A DNA stretch of 64,000 nt, from the NCBI RefSeq assembly GCF_009495755.1, contig NZ_WIBJ01000033.1, positions 20,848 to 84,847 of the forward strand, read 5' to 3'. The position numbers and the translations under genes are program-made. The notes beneath the pieces were generated by a model. The model was not told where the DNA came from and searched no databases. It was given only the letters and a program-made list of their open reading frames with translations. This stretch comes from Flavobacterium sp. LMO8. Its GTDB lineage: Bacteria; Bacteroidota; Bacteroidia; Flavobacteriales; Flavobacteriaceae. Every line of letters starts with the position of its first letter. The first letter of the stretch is position 1. Below, one piece after another: positions 8,061 to 18,280 of this stretch.

Positions 8061-9827
8061 TTAGTCAATTTCTTTTTCCGAAAGTTGTTTTAAGTATAAC
8101 TCTTTGTAGTAGCCGTTTTGTTCTAATAGTTGATTATGAGTGCCTTGCTCAACAATTTTTCCTTCCTCTAAAATGATAATCCAATCCGCATTTTTAGCCG
8201 ATGATACTCGGTGACTTACAATAATGGTAGTTTTGTCTTTGCAATATGCTAACAAGTTGTTCAGTATAGTTTCTTCGGTTTCGGTGTCAACTGCGCTCAA
8301 ACAATCATCTAAAAGTAATATAGGAGCGTTTTTAATTAAAGCTCTTGCGATTGAAACTCGTTGCTTTTGTCCACCTGATAATGTAATACCTCGTTCACCT
8401 AAAATGGTTTCGTATTGTTGATTAAAATTCACAATGTTGTCATGCACTACCGCTTTTTTAGCCGCTTCCATCACTTCTTCATCACTAGCATTTTCATTTC
8501 CAAATTTGATATTGTTTTTAATACTATCCGAAAACAAAAATGCATCTTGCGGTACCACACTAATTTGATTACGTAAATCAAATAAATTTAAATCTTTGAT
8601 ATCTTTGTTATCAATGGATACCGTTCCCGAATTAGTATCATATAAACGACTAATTAAAGTTAAAAGAGTCGATTTTCCTGAACCTGTTTTTCCTAAAATA
8701 GCTAATGTTTTTCCTTTTTTAACTTCAAACGAAATTTGGTCTAAAGCTTTAATGTTCGTATCCTCGTATTCAAACGAGACCTTGTCAAATTTAATATCAC
8801 CTTCAATTGTAGAATGGCTGCTGTTGGTGTTTTTAATTTCAGGCTCTTCTTTAAGGAATTCGTTAATACGTTTCTGAGAAGCTTCTGCCTCTTGAACCAA
8901 TGACGAAACCCAACCTAAAGAGGCAACAGGCCAAGTTAACATGTTGATGTATAAAATGAATTGGGCAATTACTCCAATACTTGAAATTTCAGAATCGCCA
9001 TTAATATACATAGAACCACCAACATACACCACAACTAAGTTACTCAATCCAATAAGCAAAATCATCAATGGTCCAAAAAGTGAGTTTACTTTTGCTAAAT
9101 CCATTGCTTTTACTTTGCTTTCATTGCTTAAATCATTGAATTCTTTTTGCTTTTTATTTTCAATTGCGTATGCTTTTATAACTCTTATTCCCGAAAAGAT
9201 TTCTTGTGTATATGAAGAAAGTGTAGAAAGATTCTTTTGAAATTCCCCACTTCGTTTATGAATCATTGAACTAATTTTGAAAATACTATAAGATAAAAGC
9301 GGTAATGGTAATAACGAATATAAAGTAAGAGTTGGTGATATGTTGTACATATAAATCACAACAATAGTAAAACGCATTAAAGTGTTTAATGAATACATAA
9401 CGGCAGGACCTACGTACATTCTCACTTTCCCAACGTCTTCGCTTATTCGACTCATTAGATCTCCGGTACGATTGCGTTTATAGAAACTTTGCGTAAGCGT
9501 TTGGTAATGATTAAAAATTTCATTTTTTAAATCAAATTCTACATGGCGCGACATAACAATTAATGTTTGACGCATTAAGAAGGTGAAAAATCCGGCAACA
9601 ATAGTAGTTCCTAAAATAAGTAAAATGTTATGAAATAATGTTTTTTGAAAGCTAAGTAGGTTACCATCAGTATTTTTAACATAATCTTCGATTATTTTTA
9701 TGGAGTTTCCAATCAACTCAGGAGTAAATAAAGAGAAGATTTGCGCTACAATAGTAATAAATATTCCAAGTAGGAAACGATATTTGTATTTGACAAAGTA
9801 TTTGTTTAAATATTGTAATTCTTTCAT
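8061..9827 (-). CDS. ABC exporter, fused permease/ATPase (MsbA/LmrA-like)
   Basis: This 588-residue half-transporter has an N-terminal six-helix membrane domain (about 1-320) and a C-terminal ATPase. The ATPase has Walker A GKTGSGKS, a Q-loop (VVPQDAF), signature LSGGQ, and Walker B ILLLDD followed by CLSAVD. The residue after the Walker B Asp, normally the catalytic Glu, is Asp, as in one half of some heterodimeric exporters. No partner gene is adjacent. The substrate (lipid or drug) is unknown. The gene stands alone and is divergent from leucine dehydrogenase. Confidence 0.9.
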   Translation of the reverse strand: MKELQYLNKYFVKYKYRFLLGIFITIVAQIFSLFTPELIGNSIKIIEDYVKNTDGNLLSFQKTLFHNILLILGTTIVAGFFTFLMRQTLIVMSRHVEFDLKNEIFNHYQTLTQSFYKRNRTGDLMSRISEDVGKVRMYVGPAVMYSLNTLMRFTIVVIYMYNISPTLTLYSLLPLPLLSYSIFKISSMIHKRSGEFQKNLSTLSSYTQEIFSGIRVIKAYAIENKKQKEFNDLSNESKVKAMDLAKVNSLFGPLMILLIGLSNLVVVYVGGSMYINGDSEISSIGVIAQFILYINMLTWPVASLGWVSSLVQEAEASQKRINEFLKEEPEIKNTNSSHSTIEGDIKFDKVSFEYEDTNIKALDQISFEVKKGKTLAILGKTGSGKSTLLTLISRLYDTNSGTVSIDNKDIKDLNLFDLRNQISVVPQDAFLFSDSIKNNIKFGNENASDEEVMEAAKKAVVHDNIVNFNQQYETILGERGITLSGGQKQRVSIARALIKNAPILLLDDCLSAVDTETEETILNNLLAYCKDKTTIIVSHRVSSAKNADWIIILEEGKIVEQGTHNQLLEQNGYYKELYLKQLSEKEID

Positions 9828-10021
9828 AGTATTCTTTAGAGCGATAACATTTTTATATAAAATTCATTAAAAAGATAATCAATTGATAATGAACGATTAT
9901 CGTATTTTTTTGCTTTTCATTGCTAATTTATTAAAAAAAATATAATTTTTCGAATCATTTTAAAATTATTCGTAATATTGTAATTGAATTTTGAATAATT
10001 TTTCAACTCAACTCAAATCGC

Positions 10022-11125
10022 ATGACAGCAGAATTATTAAAAGCAAATGAACTTCATAAAGTAGACCCAGTTTTTGGTCAGGTATCTTTTGATGGTCATG
10101 AACAAGTTGTATTTTGTCACGACAAAGATACAGGATTAAAAGCAATTATTGGAATTCATAACACAGTTTTAGGACCTGCTTTAGGAGGAACTAGAATGTG
10201 GAATTATACAAACGAATGGGAAGCGTTAAATGATGTTTTGCGTTTGTCTCGTGGAATGACTTTCAAAAACTCGATTTCGGGATTAAATTTAGGTGGTGGA
10301 AAAGCGGTTATCATTGGTGATGCTAAAACTCAAAAATCTCCTGAATTAATGCGTCGTTTTGGACAATTTGTAGATTCATTATCTGGAAAATATATCACTG
10401 CTGAAGACGTAGGAATGGAAACCAAAGACATGGATACAGTTAACGAAGTTACAAAACACGTTGCCGGTATTTCAGTTGAAAGAGGTGGTTCGGGAAATCC
10501 TTCTCCTACTACAGCTTACGGTGTTTTCATGGGGATGAAAGCAGCGGCTAAATACAAATATGGTTCTGATAATTTAGAAGGGAAAAGTGTTTTAGTACAA
10601 GGAATTGGTCATGTAGGCGAAGTTTTAGTACAACATTTAACAGAAAGTGGTGCAATTGTTACGATTACTGATATCAACGAAGATAGAGTTCATCAAGTAG
10701 GAGCAAAGTACGGAGCTAAAATTTTTACAGGTGCTGATTTATACAGTGCAGATGTAGATATTTATGCACCTTGTGCTTTAGGAGCTACTATTAATGATGC
10801 TACTATTAATAATATTAAAGCTTCTATCATTGCTGGAGCGGCTAATAACCAATTAGCTAACGAAGCAGTTCACGGAAAAATCTTAAAAGAAAAAGGTATT
10901 TTATATGCACCTGATTTCTTAATCAATGCTGGTGGTGTTATTAATGTCTATTCTGAATTAGTAAAATGGACGAATGCTCAGGTGATGGAGAAAACAGAAA
11001 ACATCTACAACACGGCATTAGAGATTTTTAAATTTGCAGATGATAATAACATTACTACGCATCAAGCAGCCTTTTCAATGGCGCAAAAACGTATTGATGA
11101 CGCAAAAAATGAATTAAAGAAGTAA
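10022..11125 (+). CDS. Leucine dehydrogenase (Glu/Leu/Phe/Val dehydrogenase family)
   Basis: This 367-residue enzyme oxidatively deaminates leucine and other branched-chain amino acids with NAD. The catalytic lysine lies in LNLGGGKAVI (about residue 100). The NAD-binding Rossmann motif is GIGHVGEVLVQHL (about 195-207). The family segments GPALGGTRMW and TAEDVGM are present. The length matches leucine dehydrogenase and is shorter than hexameric glutamate dehydrogenases. It stands alone, divergent from the ABC exporter. The 194-bp upstream region is AT-rich without a clear promoter. Confidence 0.9.
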   Translation: MTAELLKANELHKVDPVFGQVSFDGHEQVVFCHDKDTGLKAIIGIHNTVLGPALGGTRMWNYTNEWEALNDVLRLSRGMTFKNSISGLNLGGGKAVIIGDAKTQKSPELMRRFGQFVDSLSGKYITAEDVGMETKDMDTVNEVTKHVAGISVERGGSGNPSPTTAYGVFMGMKAAAKYKYGSDNLEGKSVLVQGIGHVGEVLVQHLTESGAIVTITDINEDRVHQVGAKYGAKIFTGADLYSADVDIYAPCALGATINDATINNIKASIIAGAANNQLANEAVHGKILKEKGILYAPDFLINAGGVINVYSELVKWTNAQVMEKTENIYNTALEIFKFADDNNITTHQAAFSMAQKRIDDAKNELKK

Positions 11126-11208
11126 TTCGCTTTAAATAAAATTGTATTTTTGCAGAGCGAAAGAGGAAACTTTTTCGCTCTCTTAATTTTATAAAGTTCT
11201 TAATTAGT

Positions 11209-12150
11209 ATGTTAAATAGAAGACATATCCGAGTAAAAGTGATGCAGAGTATTTATACCATGCACCAACATCAATCTGATAATTTGGATAAAGAAGAAAA
11301 ATTCCTTTTTCAAAGTATTGAAAACACCCAAAACTTATACCTTTTATTGCTTTCAGCACTTATTGAAATCAAAAAGAAAGAGTCAACATACATCGAATTG
11401 GCTTCAAAAAAACACTTAGCTACTAAAGAAGAAAGTAATCCCAATTTAAAATTCATCAACAATAAAGTTTTGGTTTTATTAGCCGAATCTGAAGCTTTGG
11501 AAACTGCTTTAGAGGAAAATAACATCAATAACTGGAAACTAAATGATGATATTATTTTAGGTTTGATTGAAGTAATTAAAGAAAGTGAATTGTACCAAAA
11601 CTATATGGATGAACCAACCAATAGTTTTGAACAAGATAAAAGTTTTATTGTTGATTTATACACTGAAGTAATTGCACCAAGCGATCGTTTATATGATTAT
11701 TTAGAAGATTATAAATTGACTTGGGTAGATGATTTACCAGGAATTAATACTCTAATTGTAAAGCAAATCAAACAATTAAATGGTGAGAATGATACTTTAA
11801 TTGTTCCAAAAGTTTACAAAGATGAAGATGATAAAGAATTTGTAAAAAACTTGTTTAGAAAAACAGTTTTAAACGAAGTTGAATTATCTAAAGAATATAT
11901 CGATAAAACGCCTAATTGGGATGTGGAGCGTATTGCTGAAATTGATACGATTATTTTAAAAATGGCAATTTGTGAGTTATTGAAATTTCCATCTATACCT
12001 ACTAAAGTAACAATTAATGAATATTTAGAAATTGCAAAAGAATATTCTACACCAAAAAGTAGTATTTTTATCAACGGAATTTTAGACAACTTAGTAAAAG
12101 AGTTCGACCGCGATGGAAAATTAAAAAAAGCAGGTAGAGGTTTATTATAA
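11209..12150 (+). CDS. nusB: Transcription antitermination protein NusB (extended form)
   Basis: NusB binds boxA RNA with NusE (S10) in rRNA antitermination. This protein has 313 residues, about twice the E. coli length. It starts with LNRRHIRVKVMQSIYTMH, has a long inserted helical middle, and the classic C-terminal half is at about 165-300 (NWDVERIAEIDTIILKMAICELL and VTINEYLEIAKEYSTPKSSIFINGILD). The extended form is usual in Bacteroidota. It is followed after 11 bp by a DUF1573 lipoprotein gene and yajC. Confidence 0.92.
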   Translation: MLNRRHIRVKVMQSIYTMHQHQSDNLDKEEKFLFQSIENTQNLYLLLLSALIEIKKKESTYIELASKKHLATKEESNPNLKFINNKVLVLLAESEALETALEENNINNWKLNDDIILGLIEVIKESELYQNYMDEPTNSFEQDKSFIVDLYTEVIAPSDRLYDYLEDYKLTWVDDLPGINTLIVKQIKQLNGENDTLIVPKVYKDEDDKEFVKNLFRKTVLNEVELSKEYIDKTPNWDVERIAEIDTIILKMAICELLKFPSIPTKVTINEYLEIAKEYSTPKSSIFINGILDNLVKEFDRDGKLKKAGRGLL

Positions 12151-12161
12151 AATTTTAAAAA

Positions 12162-12647
12162 ATGATAAGAAAATCAGTCGGGTTATTCGCCCTTTCGTTA
12201 GTTTTGTTAACATCAGCTTGTAAACAAGAAAGTGCAGCTGATAAAATTACAGATGCTGATATGAGAACCATTGAAGCAGAGAGAGCTTTAATTGGTAAAT
12301 ATCCTAAAGTAGAATTAGATAAAGAAGTTCACGATTTTGGAAACATCAAAGAAGGGGACGTAGTTGAAACTGAATTTATTGTTAAAAATGTTGGTGAAAC
12401 TGATTTAGTAATTTCTGATGCAAAAGGAAGTTGTGGTTGTACTGTTCCAGAACCTCCAAAAGAACCAATTAAACCAGGAGAATCAGCACCAATAAAAGTT
12501 TCTTTTGATTCTAAAAATAAACCAGGAACTCAAGAAAAAACAGTAACATTAACGACTAATTCAGAAAACGGTCACGAAATGTTCAAAATTAAAGCAAATG
12601 TAACACCAACAGCTGGAAAACCAGTTTATATACCAAATAACAAATAA
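12162..12647 (+). CDS. DUF1573 domain-containing lipoprotein
   Basis: This 161-residue protein begins with a lipoprotein signal (SLVLLTSAC, Cys at about residue 20). The mature part is one DUF1573 Ig-like domain: DFGNIKEGDVVETEFIVKN, SDAKGSCGCTVPE and NKPGTQEKTVTLTTN. The domain is found in many Bacteroidota surface proteins; its activity is unknown. The gene lies between nusB and yajC with gaps of 11 and 2 bp, so all three form one operon. Confidence 0.88.
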   Translation: MIRKSVGLFALSLVLLTSACKQESAADKITDADMRTIEAERALIGKYPKVELDKEVHDFGNIKEGDVVETEFIVKNVGETDLVISDAKGSCGCTVPEPPKEPIKPGESAPIKVSFDSKNKPGTQEKTVTLTTNSENGHEMFKIKANVTPTAGKPVYIPNNK

Positions 12648-12649
12648 TT

Positions 12650-12916
12650 ATGAATCCAAGTTTAGCAATACAAATCGTATTAATGATTGCTGTGTTTTAT
12701 TTTTTATTAATAAGACCACAACAACAAAGAGCAAAAAAAGAGAAAGCATTTGAAACCGGATTAAAAGTAGGTGATAAAATAATCACTAAAGCTGGAATTC
12801 ATGGAAAAATTGCTGAAATGAATGAAGATACAATCGTTGTAGAAACAATGGCAGGAAAAATCAAAATGGAAAAATCTGCTATTTCAATGGAAATGAGTGC
12901 TAAATTAAAAGCATAA
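12650..12916 (+). CDS. yajC: Preprotein translocase subunit YajC
   Basis: YajC is the small membrane partner of SecDF. This 88-residue protein has one N-terminal span (about residues 5-21, IQIVLMIAVFYFLLIRPQQQ) with the typical RPQQQRAKKEK after it. The short soluble domain contains GDKIITKAGIHGKI. It is the last gene of the nusB operon and is followed by a strong terminator. Confidence 0.93.
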   Translation: MNPSLAIQIVLMIAVFYFLLIRPQQQRAKKEKAFETGLKVGDKIITKAGIHGKIAEMNEDTIVVETMAGKIKMEKSAISMEMSAKLKA

Positions 12917-12931
12917 TTTCATTCAAAAATA

Positions 12932-12973
12932 ATAGAAAAGCCGAATTTCAAATAAGAAATTCGGCTTTTCTAT
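12932..12973. terminator. Bidirectional terminator between yajC and pepT
   Basis: An 18-bp perfect stem (12932-12949 with 12956-12973; core AAAAGCCGAATTTC) with a six-base loop. The flanking T/A-rich arms suit both converging transcripts. Confidence 0.85.
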
Positions 12974-12992
12974 CGTTAATTAAATTAATAAT

Positions 12993-14237
12993 TTATTTGC
13001 CATTTAAAGCGGTAATTTCGGCAATTTTAACAATCACTTCAGTAGCTTTTACCATACTTTCAACTGGAACATATTCATATTTTCCATGAAAATTATGACC
13101 ACCAGCAAAAATATTCGGACAAGGTAAACCTTTGTAAGATAATTGGCAACCATCAGTTCCGCCACGAATTGGTTTAATTAATGGTTTTATTCCTAATTCT
13201 TTCATAGCTTTTTCGGCAATTTCTACAATATGAAAAACAGGTTTTACCTTTTCTTTCATGTTATAGTATTGGTCTTTTACTTCTGCAATTGCGATTTCTT
13301 CACCAAATTGCTTTTTCCACTTTTTGTTGAATTTATTTGATAATTCGTAGATAAACTTTTTTCTCTCTTTGAATTTTTTTGCACTATGGTCGCGAATAAT
13401 TAATTCTAACACAGTTTCTTCAATACTTCCAGAAATTCCAACTACGTGAAAGAAACCTTCATATCCTTTCGTTTTTTCGGGAATTTCATTCTTTGGCAAT
13501 TTCGAAATAAATTGATTCGCTAAAAGCATTGAGTTAATCATTTTTCCTTTAGCATAACCCGGGTGAACACTTTTTCCTTTGAAAATTATTTTAGCTCCAG
13601 CGGCATTAAAATTTTCATATTCTAGTTCACCAATTTGACTTCCGTCCATTGTGTAAGCCCATTCGCAACCAAATTTTTCAACATCAAATTTATGAGCGCC
13701 ACGACCAATTTCTTCATCAGGCGTAAATCCCACACGAATTTTTCCATGCTTGATTTCAGGATGTTGAATTAAATATTCCATTGCCGACATGATTTCGGTA
13801 ATTCCTGCTTTATCATCGGCTCCTAAAAGTGTAGTCCCGTCAGTAGTAATTAAAGTTTGCCCTTTGTATTGTAACAAATCTTTAAAGTAACTTGGTGATA
13901 AAATGATGTTTTGTTTTTTGTTTAAAACAATATCACCACCATCATAATTTTTTACAATTTGAGGTTTTACGTTAGCACCTGTAAAATCTGGAGTTGTATC
14001 ATAATGCGATACAAATCCTATAGTAGGAACTTCATGTTTGACATTGCTTTCTAAAGTTGCCATTACATAGCCATTTTTATCAATAGTTACCTCAGTCATT
14101 CCCATTGCTTTTAGTTCTTTGACTAATAAATTGGCAAGGTCTAATTGTTTTTTTGTACTTGGAGTAGTATCAGAATTAGGATCTGATTCAGTGTCTATAG
14201 TTACGTAGCTTATAAAGCGATCAATTATATGTTGCAT
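12993..14237 (-). CDS. pepT: Peptidase T (tripeptide aminopeptidase)
   Basis: This 414-residue M20B metallopeptidase cleaves the N-terminal residue from tripeptides in the cytosol. Zinc ligands and catalytic motifs are visible: [44 protein letters not shown] and the C-terminal [10 protein letters not shown]. The [17 protein letters not shown] segment completes the family pattern. The length is as expected. It is a single gene facing the yajC operon. Confidence 0.95.
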   Translation of the reverse strand: MQHIIDRFISYVTIDTESDPNSDTTPSTKKQLDLANLLVKELKAMGMTEVTIDKNGYVMATLESNVKHEVPTIGFVSHYDTTPDFTGANVKPQIVKNYDGGDIVLNKKQNIILSPSYFKDLLQYKGQTLITTDGTTLLGADDKAGITEIMSAMEYLIQHPEIKHGKIRVGFTPDEEIGRGAHKFDVEKFGCEWAYTMDGSQIGELEYENFNAAGAKIIFKGKSVHPGYAKGKMINSMLLANQFISKLPKNEIPEKTKGYEGFFHVVGISGSIEETVLELIIRDHSAKKFKERKKFIYELSNKFNKKWKKQFGEEIAIAEVKDQYYNMKEKVKPVFHIVEIAEKAMKELGIKPLIKPIRGGTDGCQLSYKGLPCPNIFAGGHNFHGKYEYVPVESMVKATEVIVKIAEITALNGK

Positions 14238-14408
14238 GAATTTTTAAATTTATACAAATATAGAAAAAGGAATTGTTAAACTTATGATTTCGTAATAATT
14301 GCTTGATATCAAAAGATATTGAGAAAAATTTTAATTTGAATTAATAAAATTAGAACTGTTTTTGAAGAAAATGTAATACATTTATAGTTAAAATGAAGTG
14401 TAAAAATT

Positions 14409-14444
14409 AAAAACCCTGTAAAATCAATACTTTACAGGGTTTTT
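14409..14444 (-). terminator. Terminator of tmRNA
   Basis: A 14-bp stem (AAAAACCCTGTAAA 14409-14422 with TTTACAGGGTTTTT 14431-14444) lies directly behind the tmRNA CCA end, with T residues on the minus strand. Confidence 0.8.
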
Positions 14445-14841
14445 GGTGGAGTCGGAGAGAATCGAACTCTCGTCCAAACAAGCAATCAAATAGCTTTCTA
14501 CACGCTTAGTTTCATCTTGGATTTTCGACAAAGAGCAAGGCTAGAAACCGCCACTCTTTACTTAGCTCTGTCAGTGTCAGAACGGATTTAAAGCATTACC
14601 GTTCCTAGGTCTACTTTTACGGTTCCCCTAAACCAACCGCCATAAACCAAGGCTTTTGAGGAGAATCTAGCTTTCCTACCTGGTAGGAACTAGGCAAATC
14701 TTACTATAATTCAGATTAAGCAGCTAAAGCGTAATTATTTTCGCCGTTTATAGGTTTGTACATTTGGATTTACGAGCTAAACATACAATGCTCGACGTGC
14801 TTACTAATCAATTCCACTCGCTGTCAAAACCAGTCGACCCC
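14444..14841 (-). ncRNA. ssrA: Transfer-messenger RNA (tmRNA)
   Basis: About 398 nt. The 5' end on the minus strand (from 14841) reads GGGGTCGACTGGTTTTGACA and the 3' end reads GAGTTCGATTCTC...CTCCACCA, together forming the tRNA-like domain with a T-arm and encoded CCA. The mRNA-like part encodes a tag ending NGENNYALAA and a stop (14748-14716), which matches flavobacterial tags. It rescues stalled ribosomes together with SmpB, encoded at 59624-60076. The tag resume codon is not certain. Confidence 0.95.
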
Positions 14842-14925
14842 TTGTGAAATAAGTAGATTTTTTTGAATAAAATTATACTCAAAAAGTGAGCCAAAAATAC
14901 TACCATTTTTTCAATAAAAAAACTA

Positions 14926-14956
14926 TTGCGCAAACTAAAGTAAAAAGTTATATTTG
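14926..14956 (+). promoter_or_regulatory. Promoter for the saccharopine-dehydrogenase-like gene
   Basis: TTG at 14926-14928 and a perfect -7 box TATATTTG at 14949-14956, spaced 20 bp, fit the Bacteroidota consensus. The expected start lies about 30 bp upstream of the ATG at 14996. Confidence 0.65.
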
Positions 14957-14995
14957 TAACATTAAATCATTATTCAGTTATATATACTGTTGGCT

Positions 14996-16219
14996 ATGAA
15001 GTTTGGAATCATCAAAGAAAGAAAAAATCCACCGGATAGAAGAGTAGTTTTTACTCCAGAAGAGTTAGTACGCTTACAATCAGAGCATACCGATGCAGTA
15101 ATAAAAGTGGAAAGTTCCGATATCAGAATTTTTTCTGATGACCAATATCGTAATTTAGGACTTAATGTCACTACCGATTTATCAGATTGTGATGTGCTTT
15201 TTGGTGTAAAAGAAGTGCCAGTAGATGCCTTAATTCCAAACAAAAAATACTTTTTCTTTTCGCATACGATTAAAAAACAGCCATTCAACAGCAAATTGTT
15301 AAAAGCTATTTTAGATAAAAATATCGAATTATACGATCACGAAACTATTGTAGATGCTACCAATCACAGATTAATTGGCTTTGGTCGTTATGCTGGACTA
15401 GTTGGTGCTTATAATGGATTTAGAGGATTCGGAATTAAATACGATTTATTCACTTTGCCAAAAGCGGAAACCTTAAGTGGTAAAGAAGATTTAATTGCAC
15501 GTTTAAAACGACAAACACTTCCAAATATTAAAATTGTACTTACCGGACATGGTAAAGTTGGAATGGGAGCTAAAGAAATTTTAGATGGAATAAAAATCAA
15601 ACAAGTTAGTGTTGATGATTTTTTAAATAAAAACTACACAGAACCTGTTTACACTCAAATCGACGTATTGGATTATAACAAACGTGTTGATGGACAGATT
15701 TTGAATAATACTGATTTCTACAAAAATCCTCAAGATTACGTTTCTAATTTCGAACGATTTACTAAAGTTTCTGACATGTTTATTGCAGGGCATTTTCATG
15801 GAAATGGTTCGCCAGATATTTTAACTAGAGAAATGTTAAAAGCAGCTGATAATAAAATTCAAGTGGTTGCAGATGTTTCATGTGATGTTGATGGTCCAAT
15901 TGCTTGTACTCTTAAAGCATCGACCATTGCTGAACCATTTTTTGGTTATTTACCAAGTGAACACAAAGAGGTTTCTTATACACATCCAGCATCTATCATG
16001 GTAATGTCGGTAGATAATTTACCTTGTGAATTACCTAAAGACGCCAGTGAAGGTTTTGGAGAAATGTTTATGAAATATGTAATTCCAGCTTTCTTCAATG
16101 GAGATAAAGACGGAATTCTTCAAAGAGCCAAAATTACAGAAAACGGCAAATTGGCAGAACGTTTTAAATATCTACAAGATTACGTAGATGATAAACAAGA
16201 AATGGCAACAGCTCAATAA
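14996..16219 (+). CDS. Saccharopine dehydrogenase-like / alanine dehydrogenase-family oxidoreductase
   Basis: This 407-residue protein resembles the lysine-forming saccharopine dehydrogenase (LYS1) and alanine dehydrogenase family. The N-terminal catalytic domain begins FGIIKERKNPPDRRVVFTPE. The NAD-binding region has VLTGHGKVGMGAKEIL (about 180-195). AGHFHGNGSPDILTREML and VADVSCDVDGPIACT follow. Flavobacteria are not known to use saccharopine for lysine synthesis, so a catabolic or other amino-acid role is possible. The ATG at 14996 was preferred over an in-frame TTG six bases upstream. Confidence 0.8.
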   Translation: MKFGIIKERKNPPDRRVVFTPEELVRLQSEHTDAVIKVESSDIRIFSDDQYRNLGLNVTTDLSDCDVLFGVKEVPVDALIPNKKYFFFSHTIKKQPFNSKLLKAILDKNIELYDHETIVDATNHRLIGFGRYAGLVGAYNGFRGFGIKYDLFTLPKAETLSGKEDLIARLKRQTLPNIKIVLTGHGKVGMGAKEILDGIKIKQVSVDDFLNKNYTEPVYTQIDVLDYNKRVDGQILNNTDFYKNPQDYVSNFERFTKVSDMFIAGHFHGNGSPDILTREMLKAADNKIQVVADVSCDVDGPIACTLKASTIAEPFFGYLPSEHKEVSYTHPASIMVMSVDNLPCELPKDASEGFGEMFMKYVIPAFFNGDKDGILQRAKITENGKLAERFKYLQDYVDDKQEMATAQ

Positions 16220-16227
16220 TATTATGA

Positions 16228-16253
16228 AACTCGATCTTAATCGGGTTTTTTTA
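16228..16253 (+). terminator. Weak rho-independent terminator
   Basis: An 8-bp stem with one G-U pair (AACTCGAT 16228-16235 with ATCGGGTT 16240-16247) is followed by a T run. Confidence 0.6.
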
Positions 16254-16429
16254 TTGAAATACAATTTATATTCTTTTTTTTAAAATGTAAATATTTAAAA
16301 ATGAAATCTTTATGTTTTTTAACGTAAGCTTCTTATTTCATAAATCAACACAATTAAGTATTTATTCAAAAATTAAATTAAATTTGATGAATTGAAACAA
16401 ACCAATTATAACTAACCATACATTTTCTT

Positions 16430-18211
16430 ATGAATACCAATCAAAATTCAACAAACTATCCAGCTTTATATACGCTGATTACTGTTTTCTTTTTCTGGGG
16501 ATTTATTGCAGCTGGAAATAATATTTTTATTCCATTTTGTAAAAGTTATTTCTCTTTAGATCAATTTCAATCGCAATTAGTAGATTTTGCCTTCTATACA
16601 GCTTACTATATTGGAGCTTTATTGCTTTTTGCTCTAGGAAATGCATCTGGAAAAGACGTAGTAGGAAAATGGGGATATAAGAAAAGTATCGTATACGGTT
16701 TATTATTTTCTGCTTTAGGAGCAGGAGCAATGATTGTTGCAGTTGAAGCTAATTTATATGCCGGAATGTTAGTAGGTTTATTTATTGTAGCATTAGGATT
16801 TTCATTGCAACAAACCGCAGCCAATCCTTTCGCGATTCTATTGGGTGATCCAAAAACGGGAGCTAGTCGTGTAAATTTAGGAGGAGGAATCAATTCTTTA
16901 GGAACGACAATTGGACCTCTTATTGTGGCTTTTGCGTTATTTGGTTCAGCCAAAACAATATCGGATGATAAAATTAAATCATTAGGTTTAGATAAAGTAG
17001 TTTTACTTTACATAGGAGTAGGTTTCTTATTTATTGCAGCTGCAGCCTTATTTTATTTTTCGAAGAAAGTACCAACAGGAATTGCAAATGAACCTATTGA
17101 AAAAGCAAATAAAGCACTTCGCACATTAGTTGTTATGACGATTTTATTAGCGGTGATGTTTACTCCTGTTTTTAATAGTTATAAAACAGAAGAAGCTAAG
17201 AAAATTGAAACTTTAGAATACGATTTAAGTGTAGCTAAAACTCAAAAGGCATTCAATTCATTAAAAGAAATGACGGGAAATGAAATAGGAGCCTACAAAG
17301 CAAAATTAGAAAAGAAACAAGCTGAATTAACAATACTTAAGAAAGACATTGAACAATTCAGAATGTATTGGTTAACTGGTGCTTTGTTAGTTGTTATTGG
17401 AGGATTGTTGTTTTCTTACACAGCAGCACAAAAGAAAGCCGAAGGTTGGGGAGCTATGCAATATCCACAATTGGTTTTAGGTATGTTGGCCATTTTTACG
17501 TATGTTGGAGTTGAAGTTGCTATAGGAAGTAATCTAGGTGAACTATTAAAATTAGAAGAATTTGGAAGTTTACAATCATCTGATATTGCACCTTATGTTT
17601 CTATGTATTGGGGAAGTTTAATGATTGGACGTTGGGCAGGAGCCATTAGTGTATTTAATTTACAAGGAATGAAAAGAACAATTGCATTAATTGTGGTGCC
17701 ATTACTTGCATTTGCTATCATTTTAGGTATTAATATAATTTCAGGAAAAGACATGAAACCTCTGTATTACTACGTAATTTGTGTGGTGTTACAAATTGCA
17801 GCTTTCTTTTGGAGTAAAGATAAACCTGCAAGAACGTTAATGATTTTTGGAACTTTTGGAATTGCCGCTATGATAATCGGATTAATGTCTACTGGAACTA
17901 TTGCTATTTATGCCTTTTTAGCTGGAGGATTAGCTTGTAGTATCATGTGGCCAGCTATTTTTAGTTTGTCGATTATTGGATTAGGAAAATATACTTCGCA
18001 AGGTTCAGCTTTCTTGGTAATGATGATTTTAGGAGGTGGAATTATTCCTCCATTACAAGGAAAATTATCTGATATTATTGGTATTCACCAATCGTACATC
18101 GTAGGTGTTGTTTGTTTTGCTTACCTAACATTATTCGCTGTATTAGTTAAAGGTATTTTAAAGAAACAAAACATTGATGTAGATGCTATTGAAGTAGAGG
18201 GAAGTCACTAA
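16430..18211 (+). CDS. MFS sugar transporter, FucP/glucose-galactose type, with inserted helix
   Basis: This 593-residue inner-membrane protein is of the FHS sugar:H+ symporter type. The N-terminus [22 protein letters not shown] and the [28 protein letters not shown] segment are typical. FucP-like proteins have about 430 residues. The extra length comes mostly from a hydrophilic coiled-coil-like insertion (about residues 260-305, rich in Lys and Glu) between hydrophobic spans in the middle. It is a single gene with its own terminator. The sugar is unknown. Confidence 0.87.
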   Translation: MNTNQNSTNYPALYTLITVFFFWGFIAAGNNIFIPFCKSYFSLDQFQSQLVDFAFYTAYYIGALLLFALGNASGKDVVGKWGYKKSIVYGLLFSALGAGAMIVAVEANLYAGMLVGLFIVALGFSLQQTAANPFAILLGDPKTGASRVNLGGGINSLGTTIGPLIVAFALFGSAKTISDDKIKSLGLDKVVLLYIGVGFLFIAAAALFYFSKKVPTGIANEPIEKANKALRTLVVMTILLAVMFTPVFNSYKTEEAKKIETLEYDLSVAKTQKAFNSLKEMTGNEIGAYKAKLEKKQAELTILKKDIEQFRMYWLTGALLVVIGGLLFSYTAAQKKAEGWGAMQYPQLVLGMLAIFTYVGVEVAIGSNLGELLKLEEFGSLQSSDIAPYVSMYWGSLMIGRWAGAISVFNLQGMKRTIALIVVPLLAFAIILGINIISGKDMKPLYYYVICVVLQIAAFFWSKDKPARTLMIFGTFGIAAMIIGLMSTGTIAIYAFLAGGLACSIMWPAIFSLSIIGLGKYTSQGSAFLVMMILGGGIIPPLQGKLSDIIGIHQSYIVGVVCFAYLTLFAVLVKGILKKQNIDVDAIEVEGSH

Positions 18212-18242
18212 AAGTAAAAAGGATAATGGACAAAGTATAAAC

Positions 18243-18277
18243 CTCCGTCAGAAATAATATTCTGACGGAGTTCTGTT
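18243..18277. terminator. Bidirectional terminator
   Basis: A 10-bp perfect stem (CTCCGTCAGA 18243-18252 with TCTGACGGAG 18261-18270) plus a following T run. It separates the MFS gene from the converging creD operon. Confidence 0.8.
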
Positions 18278-18280
18278 TTT

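Noticed and set aside
14238..14408. Gap between pepT and tmRNA searched for small genes or RNA
   Set aside because: Only AT-rich sequence without a coherent reading frame or hairpin was seen.
14444..14520. Possible tRNA gene because of the T-arm-like GGTTCGA pattern
   Set aside because: It is the 3' tRNA-like part of tmRNA; no separate anticodon stem is present.
16606..16953. Minus-strand open frame of 115 codons inside the MFS gene
   Set aside because: Antisense to conserved transmembrane codons of a recognised transporter; no independent support.
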